Of a stretch of DNA of 64,000 nt, positions 30,408-39,386 are shown piece by piece. Positions within the stretch are counted from its first letter, which is position 1, and every line of letters starts with the position of its first letter. The notes beneath the pieces were generated by a model. It did not search any database. It saw nothing but the letters and a program-made list of their open reading frames with translations, and had not been told where the DNA came from. Both the position numbers and the translations under genes were made by a program. The DNA comes from Phaeodactylum tricornutum CCAP 1055/1 (lineage: Eukaryota; Bacillariophyta; Bacillariophyceae; Surirellales; Neidiaceae): positions 351,521 through 415,520 of the forward strand of contig NC_011682.1 in assembly GCF_000150955.2 (NCBI RefSeq), read 5' to 3'.

Positions 30408-32975
30408 ATGACGACTCCCCCAACGCCCACGAAAGGTTGTACTAACACTGTGGATCCAAAATTGCTGCATTTGGTAAAGAAAATGGTCACTTTGTCAGAT
30501 GTATCGACTCACAATGTGGACTACATTGTGACTATTTTGAGAACGCAGCACCGCGAGTACCTGCGAAAGGATCTGGACAAGCTCAAGATTCAGGTAGAAG
30601 CGTCAATTCAAAAAGTTTTAGGCCCTTCCCTTAGTTTGTCTTCTCGGAAGCGAAAAGCCGACGAGGAAGAATACGACAAGCTCGCTTCGAAAGAGGACAG
30701 AGAGAGAGAACATCTCGGAGTTGGAGGCGGACTAAATGCTTCCCTACGCGATAGGTATCGACAGGTTCAGCAGGTTCGTGATACTAATCCTCCATCAGAG
30801 TCAGTAGAGACTCACAAGAGGGATGACTCAGGCAGAGCGGAGAAGAATACAGAAAGGAAGGACAGCTCTGAATCAAAGAATGCCAAGCGCAAGAAATTGA
30901 AAAATCGTAAATTAGCCGGCAGCTCGTCTGGAATTTCGGGCGATAATCCCGATGCGGCATTCCTTACTCCTGTTTCACGTCCAACAGAACGATATCTGGA
31001 TCTCGGCGGAATGGATGAAGTTGTGAAAAATATCCGGCAGCTGGTTGAATATCCATTGATACGACCCGAGTTGTACAGCCACTTGGGCGTCGACCCACCC
31101 CGTGGTGTTCTGCTGCGAGGGCCACCAGGAACCGGGAAGACTCACTTGGCAAACGCAGGTACGGTCACCATCCTCTACCTTGTTGCCTTTGATACAATTT
31201 TTCTCACCTCTTCAACTGGTAATTTTCTGTTAGTCGCTGGTCAGCTCGGGGTTCCTTTTTTCCGCGTCTCAGCACCTGAATTGGTATCAGGCATGTCGGG
31301 AGAGTCGGAAGGACGCATTCGCGATCTCTTCAGAACAGCGTCTTCTATGGCTCCGGCCATAATATTCCTGGATGAATTAGATGCAATCGTGCCAAAAAGG
31401 AGCGAAGCAGGATCCTCTCGAGGGATGGAGAAGCGCATGGTTGCACAACTTCTTACGAGCATGGACATGCTGGCGCCCGTCAATAACAACAAAAATTCGA
31501 CTGTTATTGTGCTCGCGGCAACAAACCGGGCAGACGCCATGGATCCGGCTCTACGACGAGCCGGAAGATTCGATAAAGAGATCTCATTGGGGGTTCCCGA
31601 CGAACAAGGCCGTGAGCGTATTTTAAGAGCAATGACGAAAGGAATGCGTCTGTCGGGGGATTTTGATTTCAAAGTGCTAGCACGAAAAACGCCAGGGTTT
31701 GTTGGGGCTGACGTACGGAGTTTAGCTAAAGAAGCAGCCGTTCTCGCCATCAATCGAATTTTTAAAGATGTTCTTAAAGATCAAGATTCCGTCTCAGACG
31801 AGCTTGTTACTGCGTTCGGTGAAGTAGACAACTCGGACACCAAAGACCAAGCCATTGTGAGTCCTATGACAGCCGAGCAGATGGAGCCATTGTTTGTCAC
31901 CATGGACGACTTTTTATGCGCAATTCCAATGGTACAGCCCTCAAGTAAGCGAGAGGGTTTTGCGACCGTTCCAGATGTCACCTGGGATGATATTGGTGCC
32001 CTACATTGTATCCGTGAGGAGCTAACCATGTCTGTCTTGGAGCCCATCCGCAATCCGGAGAAATTTCAAGCCCTTGGTCTCCCCTTACCAGCTGGTGTAA
32101 TGCTGTACGGCCCGCCCGGTTGTGGAAAAACGTTGCTGGCTAAGGCGATCGCCCACGAAAGCGGCGCCAATTTTATCAGTGTGAAAGGACCAGAATTATT
32201 GGACAAGTACGTCGGTGAAAGCGAGAAGGCCGTTCGGCTAGTCTTTGAACGGGCCCGAAGTTCTAGTCCTTGCATTGTCTTTTTCGACGAATTGGATTCA
32301 TTGGTTCCACGACGCGGGAGCGACGCTGGTGGTGGAGGTGTTACAGAGCGTGTGGTCAATCAACTTTTGACGGAAATGGACGGTTTGGAAAGTCGTCGAA
32401 GTGTATTTGTAATTGCCGCTACGAACCGTCCGGAATTGATTGACCCAGCAATGATGCGACCTGGACGACTCGACAAGCTCCTTTTTGTTCCACTTCCCGG
32501 TCCCGAGGATCGCGTACTGATTCTCAAGGCCCTTTGTACGGGCATCAACTTGGCGGCGGACGTTGATATGGACCATATCGGTCGCAGCCCACGGACCGAC
32601 GGCTATAGTGGTGCAGACTGTGCGGCGCTTCTACGCGAAGCTGGTTTAGCGGTTCTGAAAGAAGACGCAACCGCCTTTGCCGCGGGCAAACCTGACTCGG
32701 TGGAGCTCAAAATCACGTCGAAGCATTTCGATGCAGCCTTCCACTCGGTCATGCCCTCGGTGTCGAAGAACGACCAAGCACGGTACGAACGCATTCGCGA
32801 TCGAATGGCCCGTGCACGCTCGAGAGCAACTGTCGTTGACGCGAAAGCTCCCGATGTCGTGGATGCTTTGGCGGCCGAAGCAGCCGTTGCGTTGGACCTG
32901 GATGCGATAACTGTTCCTTCTGCTTTGAATGGTAAAGCCCGAGATGGACCGTGCAAAACAGAAGCCGAAAGTTAG
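30408..32975 (+). CDS. NVL: NVL/Rix7-type AAA ATPase, two exons
   Basis: Double AAA ATPase acting in nucleolar 60S ribosome assembly. Model: join(30408..31158, 31234..32975), 830 residues. The 75-bp intron (GTACGG...TTAG) is a multiple of three with no stop, so unspliced reading gives an insertion between THLANA and QLGVPFF; removing it yields LANAVAGQLGVPFFRVSAPE, as in the family. D1 has GPPGTGKT (about residue 236), FLDELDAIVP and ATNRADAMDPALRRAGRFD; D2 has GPPGCGKT (about 541), FFDELDSLVPRRG and ATNRPELIDPAMMRPGRLD. The N-terminal part is basic with a nuclear-localisation-like cluster (AKRKKLKNRK) typical of NVL rather than Cdc48. The first ATG is 30408. Confidence 0.9.
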   Translation: MTTPPTPTKGCTNTVDPKLLHLVKKMVTLSDVSTHNVDYIVTILRTQHREYLRKDLDKLKIQVEASIQKVLGPSLSLSSRKRKADEEEYDKLASKEDREREHLGVGGGLNASLRDRYRQVQQVRDTNPPSESVETHKRDDSGRAEKNTERKDSSESKNAKRKKLKNRKLAGSSSGISGDNPDAAFLTPVSRPTERYLDLGGMDEVVKNIRQLVEYPLIRPELYSHLGVDPPRGVLLRGPPGTGKTHLANAGTVTILYLVAFDTIFLTSSTGNFLLVAGQLGVPFFRVSAPELVSGMSGESEGRIRDLFRTASSMAPAIIFLDELDAIVPKRSEAGSSRGMEKRMVAQLLTSMDMLAPVNNNKNSTVIVLAATNRADAMDPALRRAGRFDKEISLGVPDEQGRERILRAMTKGMRLSGDFDFKVLARKTPGFVGADVRSLAKEAAVLAINRIFKDVLKDQDSVSDELVTAFGEVDNSDTKDQAIVSPMTAEQMEPLFVTMDDFLCAIPMVQPSSKREGFATVPDVTWDDIGALHCIREELTMSVLEPIRNPEKFQALGLPLPAGVMLYGPPGCGKTLLAKAIAHESGANFISVKGPELLDKYVGESEKAVRLVFERARSSSPCIVFFDELDSLVPRRGSDAGGGGVTERVVNQLLTEMDGLESRRSVFVIAATNRPELIDPAMMRPGRLDKLLFVPLPGPEDRVLILKALCTGINLAADVDMDHIGRSPRTDGYSGADCAALLREAGLAVLKEDATAFAAGKPDSVELKITSKHFDAAFHSVMPSVSKNDQARYERIRDRMARARSRATVVDAKAPDVVDALAAEAAVALDLDAITVPSALNGKARDGPCKTEAES

Positions 32976-33182
32976 GCTCTTCCTTGCTTGGCATTGACTG
33001 TAAGTTATACGGATAGATAGCTAACCTCACAATGAAGTTTGTAAACGAACGTGTAGGAGTATCAAACAAGGCTGGTCAAGTGTAAGTCAAGTCTACATTA
33101 TTTCGATCAATGTACCCGTCTCTATAGGCTGCAATCCGTGCGAGGAAAAAGTTGTGCGCCCGATGGACAACATGAATGTCAT

Positions 33183-34145
33183 CTATTCAGCCGTCAGCGA
33201 TAGCAGTTCCTTTACTCTGGCTGTCGATAGCTTGTAAACTCCGTGCGTTCTGGACACCAAGGCGACTTCCAAGAATGGCAGCATAGGTGTCGAGTCTTTC
33301 GCGGGCGAGGACACTCCCGCCTTGCGCAATAAGAATTCTTCTTGAGCCATTGTTCGAATAGACCGCAGGGCTTGAGGGACTGACTTTCCCGTCAGTGCAT
33401 TCTTGGCGAGACGGCGACGCCAGGCATCCGCTAGACCCTTCCGTGCGCCACCACCCGTGACGAGAAAGGTCTCGTTCGACTGCTGTTGGAGGAACGGCAC
33501 GACGGCACCGGAGGGGTCCACACGGACGGTCGACACGGCCGAGTCGTGTGGCGCGGCACTGAGTACGAGAATGGTGGATCCGTACGGTCGTAGCCCACCG
33601 CCAAAGGCGTGTTGCTGACACGCGTTCGCCAGTACGTTGGCTACTCGTGTGCCGGACAATTCGGTGCCGTACCAACGACGAGACGACAAAGTTTCGTCCT
33701 GCAGTATCTGCAGGAGCGCGAGACTGTCGGGCAAGACCCCGGAGAGTGCCAGTAAGACACGATCGTTCCACACCAAGAGTCGCTGTTGAACACTACCGCC
33801 CGTAGGAATTTCGTGGTTGCCGTCAGGCTGCGGTTCTTCTCGAACCGATACCACCAGGAGGAAATCGTCCGCCAGTTTGGCCACAATCACGGGCGATGAG
33901 TGGTCGGCGGAAGCCCCGGCGTACTCTACCTGTAACAGGCGACCATCGGGGGTAAACTGAGGCGTCACTTGATCGTACTGGTAGGGGTTGTACGCGTTCC
34001 TCTGACTGGCGCTGTTCGCTCGCACCAAACACACGGCACGGCTCCCGAGCAGAAGGAATACCCATAGCCAGCGAACGTTGCGGAGCGCAGTGGACGGGAC
34101 GTCCTCCGTCACTTGCGGTCTGCGGCGTTGACAAGGACGAACCAT
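33183..34145 (-). CDS. Proteasome alpha-like protein with N-terminal signal peptide
   Basis: 320 residues from ATG 34145, the first ATG of the open frame. Residues 54-77 carry the 20S proteasome alpha N-terminal signature, YDQVTPQFTPDGRLLQVEYA, followed by an Ntn-like core: PVIVAKLADDFLLVV, VLLALSGVLPDSLALLQIL, GGGLRPYGSTILVLSA, VRVDPSGAVVPF, and LEVALVSRTHGVYKLS. Unlike cytosolic alpha subunits, it is preceded by basic residues and a hydrophobic stretch RWLWVFLLLGSRAVCLV with a plausible cleavage near RANSA. That suggests entry into the secretory system or, in diatoms, the plastid's outer compartments. The core sequence is divergent. I cannot say whether it joins a proteasome. Confidence 0.65.
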   Translation of the reverse strand: MVRPCQRRRPQVTEDVPSTALRNVRWLWVFLLLGSRAVCLVRANSASQRNAYNPYQYDQVTPQFTPDGRLLQVEYAGASADHSSPVIVAKLADDFLLVVSVREEPQPDGNHEIPTGGSVQQRLLVWNDRVLLALSGVLPDSLALLQILQDETLSSRRWYGTELSGTRVANVLANACQQHAFGGGLRPYGSTILVLSAAPHDSAVSTVRVDPSGAVVPFLQQQSNETFLVTGGGARKGLADAWRRRLAKNALTGKSVPQALRSIRTMAQEEFLLRKAGVSSPAKDSTPMLPFLEVALVSRTHGVYKLSTARVKELLSLTAE

Positions 34146-34867
34146 TGTGACGACAAGTCCAGTCAATGAATAGTGGAGCGCTGGCTGGGTAATGAATGTA
34201 CAACCGGTGTGGGCCTTGTGGACGGTACACACATAGCTAACAAGCAATCAGGGACTGACAGTGAGTGAGCGTTTTGCGGAATCCTCTTCCAGTTAGGGTT
34301 TTGTTGGGTTTCCTGTTCCAATCCCTCCCCTAGCCAATATCCCACAAATGTGCAATCCAAATTATAGAAACGAGTTGGGCCTCGTTGACGTAGAACATTA
34401 GGAGTTTTTCTGACCAGGCGGTATTCAGAAATGCCTTTTTCCCTAACTACTAGATACGCAGGACCCCAATGTTCGGCCACACTCTCTAACTAGCCATTAG
34501 ATTTGCTTCCGAATACCGTGCGAATCTATCCCGTGGGTTCCTACCAGTCCATACTGGTCCGGACAACGAGCGTGTGTGATCATCATCACACACCTCGCGT
34601 GCGCACTGCATTGCATGGTACTCGTCGGCACTGGGGTGTCGTGAGTGGCAAGCGTCCGGAAGTAGGTAGACACTGGAACATCCCATCCCTTTCCCCCTTT
34701 TCGATTACTAGAAGGCCCGAGTAGCCACTCAACCCAACGACGACAGAGGAATTCCTGAAACGAGAATAACAAAAGAAGGTCTATCCAACGAGACCGTCGT
34801 GTTTGCTCACGATCCGTCAGTCTCTTGGAGAGTTGCGTTTTTGTCCCGTCTCGTCCGTCTTGGACCC
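34146..34867. other. Divergent promoter region
   Basis: A spacer between the proteasome-like gene and a plus-strand membrane-protein gene. GACTGACAGTGAG occurs near 34252-34264. No coding sequence is supported. Confidence 0.45.
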
Positions 34868-36760
34868 ATGCCGAGTGGGAAACCATTCCATCCCACTAGC
34901 ATGTCCGCTAGCTGTGGGCACAGCCACCGGAAGCGCAGGAGAAGGGCGACGCCCTCAGCCGTTGATAGTCCCAGCAACGGTTCACCAATGCACGAGACGA
35001 CACCCAGGAGAACCAATTGGGTGGTTCCGCTGTACATTCTTTGGTCGGCTTGGCTGCTGCGTCTGGACGTTACCTACGGACAGGAAACGATTCCACCACA
35101 GCCGGGCCGCACGTCCAATCCGGCACTGCCTCCTCTGACCACGCCGACGCAACCATCGCCCGTCTCGTCGCAACCGACCGTGTTCAGTGCTCCTCCGTCC
35201 AGTCCTCCCACCATGTTACCCACGGTCTCGGCGAGACCTACCGTATCGGCGCAGCCCAGCAACGTTCCGTCGCTATCGCACCGACCATCCGCGGCACCCA
35301 GCATTCCGCCAACCAAGTTGTCCAGTACGGCGCCTTCGGAACCGCCTACCTTGCTCCCTTCCAATCCGCCTTCGTTCTTTCCGACCGTATCGCCGGCCCC
35401 GAGTCAAACACCGTCCAATCCCCCGAGTCAAGCACCCACCACGTCCCCGCAACCCTCCGCAACGCCCTCCATCTCGTTGCAACCGACCGTGTCGTCCAAA
35501 CCATCGACGGCACCGACAATCTCGGTACCGCCCACCAATGAACCCTCCACAACTCCCTCGGATATACCCTCGAACATGCCGAGTTTATCCCCTTCCGATG
35601 CCCCCAGCACGTTTCCCACCATTCCACTCTCCACCTTTACGCAAAGCTTTATGAGTTTGATTATTGTTGGTATTGACCAGAATTTGACGGTCCGGGAAAT
35701 TGCTACCTGGACCACACTGACGTCCGAGCACGTGCGCCAGTTTTGGCTCGGAGTGCGCCGGTCCCCCGTCTTCGTCGGCGAAGTCACGACAAGATTCGTG
35801 GGGCAAGAGCCGGTAGACGGGGGCGCGATACCCCGGGCACGTCAACGGCGGCTTCAGACACTGTCGCCCACGGTGGCACCCGCATCGGGAGCCATGCGGA
35901 TCCGCTACCAACAAGACATTCGCTACGGAATCATTGTGGATTTCGTCGATTCCCTGTTCGATCCGTTGGAAGAAACCTTATTCACGGCCCCCTTTACGTT
36001 TGGACAGGCGGAATACAATGCAGCGCTAGATACGTTACGGAACTCGACCGATCCACTCTTTGTTTCCGATGTCATGGTGGGACAGCCGCCCACCCAGCCG
36101 CCATCGATGCGGGACAATCAGGGACGGACGGTTATTATCAGTACCGTCGTTGCCGTACTGTTGGTCGTGGGCGCCGCGTCAGCCTTTATTGTTTACAAAA
36201 TTCGCAAAGAAGACGAACAAGATACGGTCGGACAGTTCCCGTCCGACGACGCTGGTGACGAAATGTTCTTTCACCATACGGAACGTCTGGATTCTCCCGA
36301 TTCGTACGTTGAGACGAGGCCCGATGCCGATATTTCGCAGTTGACCTATCCCATGCACGGTACCACCCGGAATACGTCCTCGGGATCGAACGCTTCGGTG
36401 TTGACTTTCGGTGAAGACAGTGGTCCGAGCGGTTCCGGGGATGGCATGCCCGACACTCCTACCGACGCGGCGCCGGCGGCAGCGAGTTCCGCCCCGTTTG
36501 CCGCGCATACGCTTGGCGGACCATTCGTGAAACCCGCCTCGATTGCCCGGACCGCGAGTTCGGAATACGCAATGGCAGCGTCGCTAGCGTCGCAACAAGG
36601 TGCCCCCCTCAAGGTTATTGAAGACCCCGACGCCATGCTGCCCAGCAACGACGGCGGCACCGCGGTTAACCAGTGGCCGACCGAGACCGACGATCCGGAC
36701 TACCCACCGCACGCCTTTGCCGGATTTCAAATGCAAATACAGGATTTGGATGATTTGTAG
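34868..36760 (+). CDS. Secreted single-pass membrane protein with PS/PT-rich stalk
   Basis: 630 residues from the first ATG at 34868; a start at 34988 would put a cleaner signal peptide at the N terminus (WVVPLYILWSAWLL, ending near TYGQ). A long Pro/Ser/Thr stalk with PSxxPS-type repeats follows (about 35100-35640), typical of diatom secreted or wall-associated proteins. A folded ectodomain of about 150 residues precedes a transmembrane helix near residues 421-443 (STVVAVLLVVGAASAFIVYK). The cytosolic tail is acidic and Ser/Ala-rich. No named family is recognised. The layout resembles the gene at 39387. Confidence 0.7.
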   Translation: MPSGKPFHPTSMSASCGHSHRKRRRRATPSAVDSPSNGSPMHETTPRRTNWVVPLYILWSAWLLRLDVTYGQETIPPQPGRTSNPALPPLTTPTQPSPVSSQPTVFSAPPSSPPTMLPTVSARPTVSAQPSNVPSLSHRPSAAPSIPPTKLSSTAPSEPPTLLPSNPPSFFPTVSPAPSQTPSNPPSQAPTTSPQPSATPSISLQPTVSSKPSTAPTISVPPTNEPSTTPSDIPSNMPSLSPSDAPSTFPTIPLSTFTQSFMSLIIVGIDQNLTVREIATWTTLTSEHVRQFWLGVRRSPVFVGEVTTRFVGQEPVDGGAIPRARQRRLQTLSPTVAPASGAMRIRYQQDIRYGIIVDFVDSLFDPLEETLFTAPFTFGQAEYNAALDTLRNSTDPLFVSDVMVGQPPTQPPSMRDNQGRTVIISTVVAVLLVVGAASAFIVYKIRKEDEQDTVGQFPSDDAGDEMFFHHTERLDSPDSYVETRPDADISQLTYPMHGTTRNTSSGSNASVLTFGEDSGPSGSGDGMPDTPTDAAPAAASSAPFAAHTLGGPFVKPASIARTASSEYAMAASLASQQGAPLKVIEDPDAMLPSNDGGTAVNQWPTETDDPDYPPHAFAGFQMQIQDLDDL

Positions 36761-36976
36761 GTACGGCTAGGCCGACGGAGGTAGTGGTGGCAATCTGGAT
36801 AGGACCATTCGCCGCTAGCCTGTATAGTCTCCACTACTCGGGTTTGTACTATTAGTGTTTTACAAAATGTGAAAGAGAGCCCTACCCAATAGCGAAGCAA
36901 TGCAAAGTGTAAATTTTGCACTCTCCCAAACCATGCTGTCACAGTGTCTCGTTTGTTTTCCGGTTGGCTGGAAACG

Positions 36977-38116
36977 TCAGGGTTGTATGTAGCGGGCCAA
37001 TTGACCGAGCCAGGTCAGGTCGGATTTGCCAAACGCGGCCAAAAGTTGATCCGACGTTGCGACGATGCACACGTTGTCCTCCACACGTTGCACTACTACG
37101 GTCCGTCGATTTTGTGGGGTCGGCCGCACGCCGGCTACTAGATTCGTCGAGACGGGGTGTGTGCTGGGCAAGGCCACACGGCCGGATTGTGACGCGTTGA
37201 CCGTATCCAAGGCAACTTGACACGCCTGCGCTACCGCATCCTCGTCAACCTGTGTCGGAGCGGGGGCAACCGGCGTGGCGGACGGTGCGTCCATGAGACC
37301 GAGACTGTACAGTACTTTTCCCGGTCCGACCAAGTACCACTCGGTCGCGGGAGTGAGGGCCAAATAGGTGTTTGCCGCCCACTGGCATTGGTCTTTCCAT
37401 CGCTCGTCATTGACGGGAATATTCCAGGATTGCTGGTAGGACACTCGCTGGCCATTCGGATTGCCGGTACCGTCCGCCCTTCGGTTGCTCCCATCGGTTT
37501 GGCCATTACCGTTGCCGCCAATTACTACCGCCTTGGCGGCGGCAATTTGTTTGGTGTACTCGATCCCGGCTTGCCACAAGACGAGGATCGTAAACGCGAG
37601 AGCTAGATTTTCGGCCAAGACGTTACCGGGATTCGTAGCGAAGGACTCTTGTATCGAATTGTCCGCATTCGTTGCCAAGGAGGAATAGTAGCGATTCCAG
37701 GCCGTCAAGGTCAAGAGGACGGTCCCGACGGCGAGACGCACCTTGGGTCCTTCCAAGCCGGGAACGAAAAAACCTGATCCACGTTCAATGGCAGCCGACG
37801 GTCGGACATAGACGCCTTGTTTCGACGTGAGCGTCGTCCGTGTACGCGGAGTATCCTCCGGGGACGGAAGGTTGGGGTCGGACGTAAGCGGCAGCCGCCG
37901 TACGGGCCCGCCGTTCCGGCGAGTAATTGATTTCGGACTCTTTGAGGGGGAAAAGGCCTTTACTGGCGCCGGCCCGGTAGTCATCAATACCATTGTGAAA
38001 ATCAGGACGAGACCCGAACGAGGGACTATTGGAAGTACCGGCAACGTTCGGTGGGATGATCCCAAGGCCGTCCCCGCCCTCTGCCGGACGGTGCCGTTCT
38101 TCCTTGCGCTCTGCAT
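36977..38116 (-). CDS. Plastid protein similar to CCB2/CCB4 (cytochrome b6f haem assembly)
   Basis: 379 residues from the first ATG, 38116. A signal-peptide-like hydrophobic stretch (GLVLIFTMVLMTTG) ends in VKAFSPS, a diatom plastid-targeting motif with the essential Phe. Two membrane segments follow, VRLAVGTVLLTLTAW and NLALAFTILVLWQAGI, then a soluble part with WYLVGPGKVLYSLGL and RVEDNVCIVATSDQLLAAF. This two-helix-plus-soluble-domain plan fits the CCB2/CCB4 family (DUF2930), which attaches haem ci to cytochrome b6. The sequence match is weak, so the family call is tentative. Confidence 0.5.
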   Translation of the reverse strand: MQSARKNGTVRQRAGTALGSSHRTLPVLPIVPRSGLVLIFTMVLMTTGPAPVKAFSPSKSPKSITRRNGGPVRRLPLTSDPNLPSPEDTPRTRTTLTSKQGVYVRPSAAIERGSGFFVPGLEGPKVRLAVGTVLLTLTAWNRYYSSLATNADNSIQESFATNPGNVLAENLALAFTILVLWQAGIEYTKQIAAAKAVVIGGNGNGQTDGSNRRADGTGNPNGQRVSYQQSWNIPVNDERWKDQCQWAANTYLALTPATEWYLVGPGKVLYSLGLMDAPSATPVAPAPTQVDEDAVAQACQVALDTVNASQSGRVALPSTHPVSTNLVAGVRPTPQNRRTVVVQRVEDNVCIVATSDQLLAAFGKSDLTWLGQLARYIQP

Positions 38117-38309
38117 TGCGACAGAAGTGGTACAGAGTTTCACAAGAAGATGCCGTTACAGTTAGGTCTACGCACACATAAAGGAGACAATGGTGGTTAT
38201 CCAACGACGAAACACACCACGCCTTTCCGGTTCCTAGACGTCGACGTTACTGTTATTCCCTACTCTAGCTAGGTGAGGAGTGTTTGGAGTAGGATTGGGG
38301 ATGGGAGAG

Positions 38310-38350
38310 ACAGTGACTGATACTGACACAGTGACTCACTGTGACTGTCG
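38310..38350. promoter_or_regulatory. Cluster of TGACTGT/ACAGTGACT motifs
   Basis: About four overlapping copies of CAGTGACT / TGACTGT occur within 41 bases between two divergent genes. Similar copies lie upstream of several other genes in the window. Confidence 0.35.
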
Positions 38351-39047
38351 AAACGTGCGACGGACGGTCGTCCGTGCATCCGAGACAAATCGGAACAAGA
38401 CCGAAACCCGCGAAAGAGGGACGGTCGGGGCTGCGGTCCACGCTGGCCATATTTGGCGGGGGAACGGGTCCAGAACGCCATGAGTCCCGCACAGGAAAAC
38501 GTACGATCCGTGTCTGCCTAGTTCTACCTACTAGAGGGAAAAATGTTCCGTGTTTCGGCAGGCCGATGGGTTGTTCCGTTGAATGATCCTTTACACGAGT
38601 CATAAGAATTAGAATTCTATAATTCTCTCCCTTTTTGACTTTTTCCGTTAAATAGTCCGGTACGTTCGAGAGGACACGAAATACATAAATGCCGACGGGG
38701 GGGTTGGCTTTGGGTGCGCAAGACAGGCGTCCTCGGTCGGATTCTCGGGTCACGAACGTTTTCGTTGTGTCGATTGCGGGGCTGGCTTGACTGTGCGGCA
38801 CCGGCGTTCTCGGGAAAATCCCCCCCCTTGGTTTCTTTGTATTCCGGCCCGAGTTTGCCATTCCCAACGGTCGGGTTGCGCACCTGTTTTTTTGGTTCCG
38901 CACACACGAGCGTTTCCCGTACACACGTACCGCTACTACCACACTCTTGTATAGGTATTCGTTTGGTGATTTCCTACCTCCCTACCTACCTATCTAGTTC
39001 GCGATAGGTTACAGTTTGGTAAATCGTCTCACCGACCCATACCAATC

Positions 39048-39075
39048 CTATCTATCTATCTATCTATCTATCTAC
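39048..39075. repeat. CTAT tetranucleotide microsatellite
   Basis: Seven tandem CTAT units, about 310 bases upstream of the next start codon. Confidence 0.95.
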
Positions 39076-39386
39076 ACCACCAACAACAACTACCACAGTC
39101 TCTCTTCTCTTCCATTGTCTACTCGCGAAAAAAGATCATCGCCAAAGGTTTCTGGTTCTGTCCCACTGACTTCCACCAGAATTGGTTGGTATCCATCTTT
39201 CTTCCTCCCCTCCCCCCGAGCTCTGGCTTTTTGTGTGTGAATCGTCAACGAGAGCTCTGTTGGATTGTCACACGGAACGAGTACATTGCCGAGACCCTTG
39301 TTTGATATCTCTCTTGCGCTGCGGCACGTTTGTTTCCCGGCCTGCGTGTAGACGATCGAATACAATCAACAGTTCGAACGATCGTG

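Larger units (their letters stand above)
38117..39386. other. Divergent promoter region with simple repeats
   Basis: About 1.27 kb. It includes a dense cluster of TGACTGT / ACAGTGACT copies at 38310-38350, pyrimidine-rich stretches near 38980-39220, and a CTAT microsatellite. The open frame at 38265-38942 on the minus strand has low-complexity composition and no domain, so I do not call it. Confidence 0.45.

Noticed and set aside
38265-38942. 225-residue minus-strand open frame in the 38-39 kb spacer
   Set aside because: Mixed composition, no domain and no homologous pattern; it covers motif clusters and promoter-like sequence.
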